DNA of 64,000 nucleotides from Frateuria terrea (GTDB lineage: Bacteria; Pseudomonadota; Gammaproteobacteria; Xanthomonadales; Rhodanobacteraceae). Positions 19,518 through 28,062 of this stretch are shown piece by piece. A program made the position numbers and the translations under genes. The notes under the pieces are model-generated. The model was not told the DNA's origin, made no database searches, and was given only the letters and a program-made list of their open reading frames with translations. The stretch is taken from assembly GCF_900115705.1 (NCBI RefSeq), contig NZ_FOXL01000007.1:160275-224274 (forward strand). Direction: 5' to 3'. The first letter of the stretch is position 1, and each line of letters begins with the position of its first letter.

Positions 19518-20147
19518 ATGGATGCGAACCACTCCAAGAGTGCATTTGTGTATGGGCAGGTCAGGCGCGCGCTGCGGTCTGGGCGCTACGCGCCCGGGCA
19601 GCGGATCGATCCGGCCCGGCTTGCCACGGAGTTCGACACCAGCCCCACGCCGGTTCGATTTGCCCTGTACCGCCTCGTCGGCGAAGGCCTGGTCGCTGAC
19701 CATGCCCGCAGTGGACTGCACGTTCCATTGCATACCGAGCTGGGCCTGCGCGACCTCTACGACTGGATGGAACGCCTGTTGCTGATGGCCTGCGATATCG
19801 GTGTTGCGCCGGCCTTCCGGAAGACCGAGAAGCTGGCACTGGGCGCGGACGATGATGATCTGGCGAAGCTCACCTGGCAGCTGTTCGACGTAATCGCCCG
19901 CGCGACGGAACATCGATCCTTGCACCACGCCGTGCAACGGGCCAACGACCAGCTGGCACCGGTACGGCGGGCAGCCAAAGGTGTGCTCGATCGCACCCAT
20001 GAAGAGCTTTCGCAGCTGGACCGGTATTGGCAGGCGCGCGAGATTCCCGCCCTGAAGTCCGCGCTGCGCGACTACCACGAGCGCCGCAAGCATGTCGTGC
20101 CACGCATCGTGGCCTTGCTGAGTGAGCACGGCGATTACCTGCACTAG
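19518..20147 (+). CDS. GntR-family regulator of the lasso peptide locus
   Basis: Winged-helix regulator of 209 residues. The HTH (about 10-75) holds YAPGQRIDPARLATEFDTS followed by TPVRFALYRLVGEGLV, the standard GntR pattern; the C-terminal helices (about 85-200) resemble an FCD-type sensor domain. It lies 171 bases upstream of the lasso precursor on the same strand, and GntR genes upstream of A-B-C are common in proteobacterial lasso loci of the xanthomonin/caulosegnin type. It probably controls the A promoter; the inducer is unknown. Start ATG 19518 has GGAG about 8 nt upstream. Confidence 0.88.
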   Translation: MDANHSKSAFVYGQVRRALRSGRYAPGQRIDPARLATEFDTSPTPVRFALYRLVGEGLVADHARSGLHVPLHTELGLRDLYDWMERLLLMACDIGVAPAFRKTEKLALGADDDDLAKLTWQLFDVIARATEHRSLHHAVQRANDQLAPVRRAAKGVLDRTHEELSQLDRYWQAREIPALKSALRDYHERRKHVVPRIVALLSEHGDYLH

Positions 20148-20318
20148 GCAACCTGCGGCGGCTCATCATCGCGGACACAACGGCAGCCCCGAGCGGACCA
20201 TTGCGCCTCACCGAATAATCTTTCGGTGACAGCGCAATAATCATTTGAAAATCAATTTTTTCGGCTCCTACGCTGGTCGCGTCATGGGACGGCCATGACG
20301 TGAACGCAGGAGATTGAA
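20148..20318 (+). promoter_or_regulatory. Lasso operon promoter and 5' UTR
   Basis: AT-rich for this genome. Two copies of AATAATC (20214-20220 and 20236-20242) are spaced 22 nt start to start. TTGAAA at 20245-20250 could be a -35 element with a weak -10 near 20269. An inverted repeat of 8 bp (CGTCATGG at 20280-20287, CCATGACG at 20293-20300) sits just before the AGGAG of the precursor gene. It could be a GntR operator or a 5' UTR hairpin. Exact promoter elements are a guess. Confidence 0.5.
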
Positions 20319-20459
20319 ATGAACACGAACGAGAACACCCGCATCAACCCGAGCGACGACGTCATCGTGCTCGGCGTCGCCAGTGTGGAAACCCGCGGTA
20401 CCGGTGGTTTCGGCGAGGCGGTGGGCGGACCGATCGCCCCTGGGATTTCCGAAGACTGA
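20319..20459 (+). CDS. Lasso peptide precursor (A), xanthomonin-like
   Basis: Small gene of 46 codons with AGGAG upstream. The leader (residues 1-26) ends VASVETR; Thr25 sits at position -2, the conserved leader Thr of lasso precursors. The core (27-46) starts with Gly27; the only Asp or Glu within reach of a macrolactam is Glu33, core position 7, so the ring is GTGGFGE and the tail AVGGPIAPGISED. A Gly1-Glu7 seven-residue ring is the xanthomonin type, and the GE..GG....PG pattern matches it. Known relatives are trimmed, so the last residues may be lost. The gene is missed by length filters but its place before B and C is decisive. Confidence 0.93.
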   Translation: MNTNENTRINPSDDVIVLGVASVETRGTGGFGEAVGGPIAPGISED

Positions 20460-20465
20460 CCGTCG

Positions 20466-20489
20466 GGGGCGCGCTGAAAGGCGCGCCCC
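20466..20489 (+). terminator. A-B intergenic hairpin
   Basis: Perfect 9-bp inverted repeat GGGGCGCGC / GCGCGCCCC with a 6-nt loop (TGAAAG), starting 7 nt after the precursor stop and ending 20 nt before the B start. There is no T-tract. It most likely protects the A message or limits read-through into B and C, giving more precursor than enzyme; that is inference. Confidence 0.7.
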
Positions 20490-20508
20490 TTCCACATGGG
20501 AGGCGACA

Positions 20509-21186
20509 GTGATCCGGCATCTGAATGCGGACCTATCCTTCTGCGAGCTGGATGGCCGGTTGTTCTTCCTGGATATAGAAAACGACCGGTACTTCCAGCT
20601 GTCTGGAGCGCTGGAGCGCAGTTTCCTCAGACATCTGGAAGCTCCTGACGACACAAGCATCGATGTCAGTGAACTTGCCAGGCACCAGCTGCTCCTTCAG
20701 CCCACGACGATACCCTGCGACGCATCCGCGGCGGCCATCACACCGCCCGACCAAAGCGCGGTTGAGACACCGTGCACCGGCAGGCGCGTCACGCTCGATG
20801 TGGTGCAAGATGTGTTTCTCGCCGTTGCCATCACGTACTGGCAACTGAAAACAAGGCCCCTGAAAAGCATCCTGCAGGGACTGTACGACTACCGCCAAGC
20901 GAGGACATCGCCGCCCGCAGCCGACCAGGCCGCTTGCCAGCAACGCATTTCCGAAGCTGCTACCGCCTTCAACCGTGCGCGCCCCTACGTACCCATCGGC
21001 ACCTGCTGCCTGATCGACTCGCTGTCGATGGTCAGGTTCCTGGCCAGGCGCGGCCTATGCGCCCAACTCGTCATGGGGGTGGCCTGTGACCCGTTCTCCG
21101 CGCACGCCTGGGTTCAGCACGGCTCACTGGTGTTGAACGAAACCGTGGGGACCGCCCAGGCCCATGTTCCTATCCGGGTGATCTGA
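20509..21186 (+). CDS. Lasso peptide B protein (RRE plus leader peptidase)
   Basis: Fused B protein of 225 residues from GTG 20509 (AGGCG upstream). Residues 1-80 form a PqqD-like RiPP recognition element that binds the leader (FCELDGRLFFLDIENDRYFQ, then LSGALERSFL). Residues about 90-225 are the transglutaminase-like cysteine protease that cuts the leader: Cys166 or Cys167 in GTCCLIDS, His199 in SAHAWV and an acidic residue, probably Glu211 in VLNET. Proteobacterial lasso loci normally have this B1-B2 fusion, whereas Gram-positive ones split it. The stop overlaps the C start (TGATG), so B and C are coupled. Confidence 0.94.
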   Translation: MIRHLNADLSFCELDGRLFFLDIENDRYFQLSGALERSFLRHLEAPDDTSIDVSELARHQLLLQPTTIPCDASAAAITPPDQSAVETPCTGRRVTLDVVQDVFLAVAITYWQLKTRPLKSILQGLYDYRQARTSPPAADQAACQQRISEAATAFNRARPYVPIGTCCLIDSLSMVRFLARRGLCAQLVMGVACDPFSAHAWVQHGSLVLNETVGTAQAHVPIRVI

Positions 21187-22922
21187 TGAGCTACCGCTAC
21201 ATAGCCTTGTCGGTCGCCGTTGCCGGCAACCTGGAAGATTTCGAACGGTCCGTCGCAGACTCATTGCGAAGCTTGGCCATGGACTGCCGGGGCCACGTGG
21301 GTTGCGTTGCGCTGTATGCACCGCAGGAGGCTCCCGCGTTCGACCTCCCTGGCGGCGGCATACTGCTCGGCGATCTGTACGACGAGGTCGGAAGGCCCGT
21401 CAGGGACCTTGCCGGTCTTCGGCATCTGCCGACGCAGGCTGCAATCCGGCAGCATGTTCTGGACCACTACTGGGGCGAATATCTACTGTTCCAGCCCTCC
21501 GACGACGGGGGCACCACCGTCCTGCGAGATCCATCCGGTGGCGTGGATTGCGCTTATTCACTGCGCGGCGGCAACGGATTCATCACCTCCGACCTGGCCA
21601 TCGCCTCTCGCCTGGGCCTCCATCGCGACCGGATCGATTGGGACTTCGTGCGCCACTGCCTGCTCTATCCGCACATCAAGATCGCGCGCACCGGTCTTGC
21701 CGGCATCAGCGAACTGCTCCCCGGCTGCATGCTCTCGGTCGAAGGGCAGAAGTCGTCCACCGGCTTGGGCTGGTCCCCTTGGCACTTCGTCACGCCAGCC
21801 GAGCGGCAGAGCGATCCCGTTGCCGCGGCGCAGACCATTCGCGACGCCACGACTTCGGTGGTCCGCGCCATGGCCGAGACCGACCGCAGCCTGTTGCTCG
21901 AGCTGTCCGGGGGGTTGGATTCATCGATCGTCGGCGCCTGCCTCGCGAATGCGCGCACGCGAATGGCCTGTTGCACAGCCATCACACCGTTGCCCGGCGC
22001 CGACGAACGCAGGTATGCGAGTCAGATCGCAAGACAGCTTGGCACCAAACTGCTGGAGCAGATGCTCGATTTTGCAGAGGCGGACATCGATTTTCGGTTG
22101 CCACGGCACTCGCTGCGTCCTGCGGCATGGGCGCTGGGTCGTGCGGTCGCGCGTGCCATGGACAATGCAGCAGAGCTGCAGCGAGTGAACAGCCTGTTCT
22201 CCGGGGGAGGCGGCGATACGGTCTTCTGCTACCTCAAGTCTGCTGCTCCTGCCGCAGACGCCTTCCGGGCACGCGGGCTCACAGCAGGCTACAGGGCCAT
22301 TGTCGACTTGAGCAGGCTGCATGGCTGCACTGTCGCAAAGGCGGCGCGGCTGGCGCTGCGGAAGCTGTATCGCACTCCCAAAGGCCCCTGCAAACCCGAT
22401 GGCCAGTGGTTGCTGCGAACCGGCGTGGCCCTTCCTCTTGAAATGCACCCGTGGTTTTCGGCGCCACCCCACGTGCTTCCTGGCGATCGCGAGCGAATCT
22501 TCGAACTCGCGGGCACTCAGCTGTTCCGTGACAGCACGCTCCGATCGGGCGGCCGGCGAGTGCGCTTTCCCCTGCTCTCGCAGCCTGTCATGGAGGCCTG
22601 TCTCCGTGTACCGAGCTGGCTGTGGATATCAGGAGGGCAGAATCGCTCCATCGCCCGGTCCGCCTTCTCGGGGCAGCTCCCACACGAGGTGCTCAACCGG
22701 CGAAGCAAGGGCACCTTCATGAACTACACCTTCGCGGTGTACCGCAAGAACAAGGCGACGATCGGTCACTTCCTGCTGGACGGCCATCTCCGCTCCCAGG
22801 GCCTGCTCGATCCGCGCGAACTGAGCCTTTTCCTGGAAAGCCCACTGCCCGCCCGCGACCGATCATTCATGCGGATCTTCGACCTGTGCATGATCGAGAA
22901 CTGGGTGAGGAACCATGCGTAA
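21186..22922 (+). CDS. Lasso cyclase C (asparagine synthetase-like)
   Basis: Macrolactam synthetase of 578 residues. It activates the Glu7 side chain with ATP and closes the ring on Gly1. The N-terminal glutaminase-like half (1-200) lacks the Cys2 nucleophile of true asparagine synthetases (it starts MSYRY), as in other lasso cyclases. The pyrophosphate loop is SGGLDSS (241-247), after LLLEL; downstream FSGGGGDTVF (about 338-347) matches the synthetase core. It overlaps B by one base and ends 18 bases before the convergent isopeptidase gene. Confidence 0.95.
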   Translation: MSYRYIALSVAVAGNLEDFERSVADSLRSLAMDCRGHVGCVALYAPQEAPAFDLPGGGILLGDLYDEVGRPVRDLAGLRHLPTQAAIRQHVLDHYWGEYLLFQPSDDGGTTVLRDPSGGVDCAYSLRGGNGFITSDLAIASRLGLHRDRIDWDFVRHCLLYPHIKIARTGLAGISELLPGCMLSVEGQKSSTGLGWSPWHFVTPAERQSDPVAAAQTIRDATTSVVRAMAETDRSLLLELSGGLDSSIVGACLANARTRMACCTAITPLPGADERRYASQIARQLGTKLLEQMLDFAEADIDFRLPRHSLRPAAWALGRAVARAMDNAAELQRVNSLFSGGGGDTVFCYLKSAAPAADAFRARGLTAGYRAIVDLSRLHGCTVAKAARLALRKLYRTPKGPCKPDGQWLLRTGVALPLEMHPWFSAPPHVLPGDRERIFELAGTQLFRDSTLRSGGRRVRFPLLSQPVMEACLRVPSWLWISGGQNRSIARSAFSGQLPHEVLNRRSKGTFMNYTFAVYRKNKATIGHFLLDGHLRSQGLLDPRELSLFLESPLPARDRSFMRIFDLCMIENWVRNHA

Positions 22923-22940
22923 CTGGCAGCCCGTGGCGAG

Positions 22941-25028
22941 TCAGGGAGCCGCTGACCCGGCCTGCCCGGCAGGCCCCTGCATGGCACGCCAGCGCGCGTA
23001 CTGCGGTTGCTTCGAGGGCGCCGCGTCCTCGTAACCCTGCAGCCAGAACCGGAACCAGTCGAGGTTCCTTTCGTACACGGCAAGTTTGTGCTTCGGCTGG
23101 AACTTCTGATGCGGCTCGTTGGGGAACACGTAGAGGTCCGCACGATGCTCGCGGATCAGCGGAATCTCGTAATCGAGCGCATACAGGTATTCCTGCTCGG
23201 GCGTCTGGAACAGGATGGGAGCCGTCAGCCTGTCCAGGTTGAACTCAGGAGACAGCAGGCGCCAGCGGTCCGGTGTCTGCTCAGGAGAACCCAGCCCCCA
23301 AAGCTCCTTCAACCCGTTCTCGAACCTGCTCCCCTTGAGGGATCCGAACAAGTAATAAAGAGAAGACACCGACGGCGTGCTGACCGACGCCGCGCAAAGC
23401 AGCCGGGAACGCATCGCCACCCAGAGCGTGACTTCGCTGCCAAAACTCAGTCCACCCATGCCCACTTTCGCGGCGTCGATCTGGCCACGCGCCGACAACA
23501 GTTTGACCGCACTCTGGACGGCAGAGAGCGCCTCGTTGTAGCGATCAACCGCATCGACGAGATAGGGAGCGGCATTGATGCAGAGCGCTGATATTCCATG
23601 TGCTGCCAGGCTTGCGAACGGCCACTCGTCGCCGACGCCTCCACGCACAAACCCGGCGCACTGATAGTAGTTCACGAACAGCGGTGGCCTGGCCCCGGAA
23701 CGGTTCTTCGCCGCATAGAACTGCCCGGTGAACACCTGCCCTTTTGCATTCTTCCATCGAAGCAGACGCACCGTGCCGGATGTCGCCATCTCCTGCGCGA
23801 GCGCCGCGTTGGGTTCGAACAGCACGCGACGGGCTCCCGTCTCCAGGTCGATCCGCTCCAGGCGTGGGGGCTGGCTGGCGGTCGCACTCACACACACCAT
23901 CGCCGCAGGGGACACCCCGCATTGGCTGGAGGTTTCCCGCCCGCCATTGAGCAAGCCGGACGAACGCGCCACGGGAAGGACCACGCCGGACCTGACGTTC
24001 CAGCGATAGATGGATTGCGCCAGTCCCGCATTCGGGTCCGAAATGGTAAACAGCACTTCGTCGCTGTCGGGGCGCCACTGCACTCCTGTGATCGCCTTGC
24101 CTGTGCACGATGCAGCCTGGCACACGGTCTCGTGCGAACCACTTCCTGGCAACGAAGCAGACAGCCTGACCTCCGGTTTGAGGCGCAAGCCCTGTCGATC
24201 ACCGATCCGGGTCAGGATCGCCACCCGGCCCTCGTCGGCTGCACGCGACATGCGCCACGCGTTCGGATGTCCCTTGTCACGACTCACATCTCTGTTGCTA
24301 CCTGCAGGGGCGGCAGCGAGTTCCCGGATCACCTTCGTTCGGAGATCCACCTCTTTCCAGCGGTCCGGGACGTCGTCGAGCAACGAGATGCGGTCGAACC
24401 AAATCTTGCCAAAGCGCTGCGTCGCCATGCGCCCACCGACGTAGCCGGAGCGAAACAAACTCTGGCCGATCGGCACGGTCCGGTCGATGTGGATGCCGTT
24501 ATCGTACTCGGCCCGTTCCGCGGATCTGACTTGCTCGCGTGTCGCACCCACGCAGTACCTGAGAACGCGACCGCCCTTCCCCAGCACGAAATCACGCACA
24601 TCCGCCGCGTCATGTGTCACCGCCTCCGCGCCGGAGCCGTCCGCCGCTGCGCGCCAGACTTCGATCTTTCCGCCGATCAAGGCGCGGTAGTAGATCCAGC
24701 GGCCATCGGCAGACCACACCGCGGTTGCGGGCAACGACCCTCCTGCCGAATCGCGCAACGGCACGCCGCCCTCGGCCACGCGCCCGGGCCATCGGTCGTC
24801 CAGGCCTTGCACGTACCAGACGGTGTCGTAGGTATTGCGCTCCACCGACGCGCGTTCGATCCGGAACGCCACACTGCGGCCGTCCGGCGACACCGCCGGA
24901 CGATCGATGTCAACGACCTCCAACAACTGACGGGACGACACGACGGAGGCATGGCACGCGGACACGCAGGCTACTAGCAAGGCGACGGCCACGATCAGCA
25001 GCCGCGAAATGCGCTTCATGACGAACAT
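22941..25028 (-). CDS. Lasso peptide isopeptidase (E, Atxe2-like)
   Basis: Prolyl-oligopeptidase-family hydrolase of 695 residues that opens the ring of its own lasso peptide. The start at 25028 (MFVMKRISRLL) has GGAGAGAGG upstream; a lipoprotein-like signal follows (VACVSACHAS). A beta-propeller (about 30-430) precedes the hydrolase domain. The nucleophile is in GGLSFGSE, about Ser528 from this start, next to Ser527 of Atxe2. The acid is likely in TPEQEYL and the His in PNEPHQKF, matching the Ser-Glu-His order I recall for Atxe2. It is convergent with C and follows the receptor gene on the same strand. Confidence 0.93.
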   Translation of the reverse strand: MFVMKRISRLLIVAVALLVACVSACHASVVSSRQLLEVVDIDRPAVSPDGRSVAFRIERASVERNTYDTVWYVQGLDDRWPGRVAEGGVPLRDSAGGSLPATAVWSADGRWIYYRALIGGKIEVWRAAADGSGAEAVTHDAADVRDFVLGKGGRVLRYCVGATREQVRSAERAEYDNGIHIDRTVPIGQSLFRSGYVGGRMATQRFGKIWFDRISLLDDVPDRWKEVDLRTKVIRELAAAPAGSNRDVSRDKGHPNAWRMSRAADEGRVAILTRIGDRQGLRLKPEVRLSASLPGSGSHETVCQAASCTGKAITGVQWRPDSDEVLFTISDPNAGLAQSIYRWNVRSGVVLPVARSSGLLNGGRETSSQCGVSPAAMVCVSATASQPPRLERIDLETGARRVLFEPNAALAQEMATSGTVRLLRWKNAKGQVFTGQFYAAKNRSGARPPLFVNYYQCAGFVRGGVGDEWPFASLAAHGISALCINAAPYLVDAVDRYNEALSAVQSAVKLLSARGQIDAAKVGMGGLSFGSEVTLWVAMRSRLLCAASVSTPSVSSLYYLFGSLKGSRFENGLKELWGLGSPEQTPDRWRLLSPEFNLDRLTAPILFQTPEQEYLYALDYEIPLIREHRADLYVFPNEPHQKFQPKHKLAVYERNLDWFRFWLQGYEDAAPSKQPQYARWRAMQGPAGQAGSAAP

Positions 25029-25053
25029 AGGCCTCTCTCCAACCTCTCGGAAA

Positions 25054-25078
25054 CGCCGGTTGCGCAAGGCAACCGGCG
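25054..25078 (-). terminator. Hairpin between receptor and isopeptidase genes
   Basis: Perfect 10-bp inverted repeat (CGCCGGTTGC at 25054-25063 and GCAACCGGCG at 25069-25078, 5-nt loop) in the 54-base gap between the two minus-strand genes. On the minus strand it is followed by TTTCC, not a full T-tract. It may be an attenuator or a processing site that lowers isopeptidase relative to receptor. Confidence 0.6.
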
Positions 25079-25082
25079 AGCG

Positions 25083-27737
25083 TCACCAGTGCTTGGACAC
25101 GGAAAGGCTCAGGTAGCGTCCGACCGCCGAATAGTTGGTCGAGTCGTAGGGCGCATAAGCCAACGAGGTGACGGCATACAGTGGCGGTGCCCGATTGAGC
25201 AGGTTCTGTACGGCAAGCTCGAATGCCGTGTTGCCGAGCAATCCCCTGCCCTCGCCGGTGTCGTAGCGCAGCGCGCTGTCGAAGGTCAGGAACGACGCCC
25301 CTTTGCGGCCATCGGCGGTGTTCTTCACTCCGCTCTTGTAATTTCCGAACAGACTGGCGGTGAAGCCGCCCTGGTTCCAGACGGCGCCAACCCGGATGCT
25401 GGTCCTGTCCGGGTGGAACAGCGTGCCGGCCAGGTCGTAGGGGCTCTGAGCAGCTGTCAGGGTCTGGGTGCTGTGCAACCAGCTGGCCGACCCGCGGAGC
25501 GTCAACCGTCCCGCCCCAAGGTCGAAGCGGTTTGACCCGGACAGATCGATTCCCTTGATCCGTTGCCGCGATGCGTTGACGAACCTGCCATCGATGATCG
25601 CCACCACCTTGCTGGCGTCGTAAGGCGTTCCTACGTAGTTGAAAAAGTCGCTGACGCCAGCTAGCGCAGTCGCCTGCGCGGCTCCGGTCGGTCCGTACGT
25701 GACGAAGTCGGCGTAGACCGAGTTGCCGAACACGTCGTAAGAGGTGATGGGCTGGAGGATGCGTTCGCCGTAGTCGATATCGAACCAGGTCAGTTCCGTA
25801 TCCAGGCCGGGCAGAGCCTCCGGATGGAACGCCAGCGAAGCGCTCCACGTGCGGGCACGCTCCGGGCGCAGGTCGGCATTTCCGCCCGACAGCCACAACA
25901 CCGTGGCATCCGCCGGGTAGCCGGTACCCCCGAACGTCGCCGCCGTGTAGTAGATGCCCGTCTGGGTGGAATAGCGCTGCAACAACGTGGGCGCCTTGAA
26001 CGACTTGCCCCACGACGCCTTGAGCGACACATCGGCGCTAGGCGCATAGATGATCCCGAGCTTGGGCGTGGTCACCGTGCCGTAGTCGCCGTCCTCGGTG
26101 CGCACCGCGCCGGTCAACGCCAGGCGATCCGCACCACCACTCCCCTGCCCCGGCCCGATCAACGGCAGGCTCAACTCGGCATAGGCATAGCGGCTGCCTT
26201 GGCCGCCATCGGCAGTTATCGTGTGCCGGGTAAGGCTTTGGGCGAGGAAGCGGTTGTCGCGATAGCCCACGCCGGCGGCCAGTCGCGCCTCACCGCCCGG
26301 CACGGTGAACAGCGGGCCTTCTGCCCCGATCTCGTAGCTGCGGCTCTTGTTGGTGTAGGCGCCTAGGCTGTTGGCAACGGCAACCCCCGTCGCACTGGCT
26401 ACCGTCGGCTGGGCATACGAGGTCTTCTCGTTTCCTATGGCGGCGCCGAGCGTGAGCGTCCAGTCGCCACCGAGCCAGAGATCCAGGCCCGGCGCCACCA
26501 GCGTGGAGTGCGTGTGCGCCTGGTAGGGGTAATACACGCTGCCGTACGACAGGTCGGTCTGGATATCCCGCCTGCTGCCGAGTGCATCCAGGTGCAGTTC
26601 CGCATCCTCGCCTATTGACTGATGCAGGCTGAGCAAGCCGCTACGTAGATCGTTGCCCTGCCAGAGCGTCGAGGGCCGATACATCGACTGGGTGTAATCA
26701 CGCTGGTCCGAATAGATCGGGTCGTTGGAGGATTTCTTTCCCGCCACCAGCAAGCCACCGGTATCCCAGGCGGTGCCCACGGTGGCGTTGTACTCGTGAG
26801 TAACCAGGCCTCCGTCCGTGGCGCCGCCATAGCGCGCGCCCGCCGTCACTCCCTTGAAGTCACGCTTCAAGATCACGTTGGCTACGCCGCCGACCGCATC
26901 AGAGCCGTAGATCGCCGATGCGCCGTCCGGCACGATCTCGATACGATCGACGGCGTCCACCGGAATGCCACTTATGTCCACGGCCTGGGCGAATCCGCCA
27001 TAGGACATGCGGCGCCCATTGAGCAGCGTCAGGGTCGCGTCCGGGCCAAGCCCTCGCAGGTCGAGACCCGAGCCCCCGGTAATGTTCTGGTCGCTGGGGC
27101 CGCCAGCCGCCGCGCCCGCCGCGACGCCCGGGTTCTGACCGCCGGAGAAGTTCTGCGGCACGCTGCGGATCACTTCGCCGAGGTCGGCGAAACCTTCTTC
27201 CTTGATCCGTTGGCGGCCGATTGTGATGACCGGCGATGGCGTAGTGCCGCCACGGATGCGCGTGCCGGTAACGGTGATGGTCGCAAGGTTGCCCACCGCG
27301 GGCGCCGTCGGCGAGGTCGTCGCGGCCGAGGCCGCGGAGGCGGCGCGCCAGCCAGGGATGGTGCGTTCCTGCGTGCGCTGGATCACGACGGTGCCGCCAC
27401 CGGTTTGCCGGTAGCTGAGCCCGCTACCCTGCAGCAGGCGGCCGAGTGCCTCGCGCCAGCTCATGCGACCGCGGACCTCCCTCACCTGCTTCGCTGCGAC
27501 CAGCTCGGCTGGATAGTCCAATCGCAGGCCGCTCTGCGAACCGAGGGCATCGAGCGCTGCGGCGAGCGTGCCTGCGGGAAGATCGAAGTCGATGGCTGTC
27601 GATGCATCGGCCACCGCTGGCTGGTTCGGCGTCGAGGTGGCCGAGGCGGCCCCGTCGGCGAGTGCCAGTCCGGTTGCGGCAGCAGTGGCGGCGAACAAGG
27701 CAACGGAAATGGCATTGCGTAACGTACTTGTCTTCAT
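25083..27737 (-). CDS. STN-type TonB-dependent receptor (probable lasso peptide importer)
   Basis: Outer-membrane receptor of 884 residues. After a signal peptide (about 1-28) comes an STN domain (about 48-120, FDLPAGTLAAALDALGSQSG), then plug (about 145-280, with LNGRRMSYGG and GASAIYGSDAVGGVANVILK) and barrel, ending YLSLSVSKHW. The STN domain usually signals to a FecR anti-sigma factor; none is next to it. Location directly upstream of the lasso isopeptidase, as in other proteobacterial lasso loci, suggests it imports the lasso peptide before the isopeptidase degrades it; that is inference. The start at 27737 gives a clean signal peptide, behind AAAGGGACG. Confidence 0.92.
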   Translation of the reverse strand: MKTSTLRNAISVALFAATAAATGLALADGAASATSTPNQPAVADASTAIDFDLPAGTLAAALDALGSQSGLRLDYPAELVAAKQVREVRGRMSWREALGRLLQGSGLSYRQTGGGTVVIQRTQERTIPGWRAASAASAATTSPTAPAVGNLATITVTGTRIRGGTTPSPVITIGRQRIKEEGFADLGEVIRSVPQNFSGGQNPGVAAGAAAGGPSDQNITGGSGLDLRGLGPDATLTLLNGRRMSYGGFAQAVDISGIPVDAVDRIEIVPDGASAIYGSDAVGGVANVILKRDFKGVTAGARYGGATDGGLVTHEYNATVGTAWDTGGLLVAGKKSSNDPIYSDQRDYTQSMYRPSTLWQGNDLRSGLLSLHQSIGEDAELHLDALGSRRDIQTDLSYGSVYYPYQAHTHSTLVAPGLDLWLGGDWTLTLGAAIGNEKTSYAQPTVASATGVAVANSLGAYTNKSRSYEIGAEGPLFTVPGGEARLAAGVGYRDNRFLAQSLTRHTITADGGQGSRYAYAELSLPLIGPGQGSGGADRLALTGAVRTEDGDYGTVTTPKLGIIYAPSADVSLKASWGKSFKAPTLLQRYSTQTGIYYTAATFGGTGYPADATVLWLSGGNADLRPERARTWSASLAFHPEALPGLDTELTWFDIDYGERILQPITSYDVFGNSVYADFVTYGPTGAAQATALAGVSDFFNYVGTPYDASKVVAIIDGRFVNASRQRIKGIDLSGSNRFDLGAGRLTLRGSASWLHSTQTLTAAQSPYDLAGTLFHPDRTSIRVGAVWNQGGFTASLFGNYKSGVKNTADGRKGASFLTFDSALRYDTGEGRGLLGNTAFELAVQNLLNRAPPLYAVTSLAYAPYDSTNYSAVGRYLSLSVSKHW

Positions 27738-28062
27738 GCTGCGTCCCTTTGCTTTCCCCTGGATTGACCCTCTTTCGCGTGTTGCCTGAAGCGGCGACAC
27801 GGTCATCGGGCGAAATTGGTTTGCGTGCGCTTTCCGCATGCGCGGCTGCACCGCGCCAGGAGCCGTCACCGCACCGTCTGCTTTCGTCTCGCTGTCCTCC
27901 GCGGCGCAACCGGGGGCGCACCTCGAAGGAGGGGAAAGCGACTTCAGGCGTAGCCCCTGTGCCGTTTCGCGCACGCACGCCGGCGCGCTATCTAAGTAGA
28001 GTAATACACAGTAGACTTATATTCTGTAGAACGCAAGCCAGTAGATGGCCAGGCTGGGGCAT
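27738..28062. promoter_or_regulatory. Divergent receptor/XRE promoter with four 15-nt spaced GTAGA motifs
   Basis: Intergenic region between the receptor (minus) and the XRE gene (plus). GTAGA occurs at 27996, 28011, 28026 and 28041, exactly 15 nt apart, each preceded by A or T, and the intervening sequence differs between copies. The stretch is AT-rich in contrast to its surroundings. It looks like an operator array or iteron-like regulator site, most likely for the adjacent XRE protein. The last motif overlaps the alternative ATG at 28045. Confidence 0.6.

Noticed and set aside
20405..20456. Alternative core starting at Gly30 using Thr28 as leader Thr
   Set aside because: The first acid would be at position 4, too small for a lasso ring.
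27996..28045. GTAGA array as a CRISPR-like or replication iteron
   Set aside because: Only five bases are shared and the interval is 15 nt, too short for CRISPR; no rep gene is nearby. A regulator site fits better.
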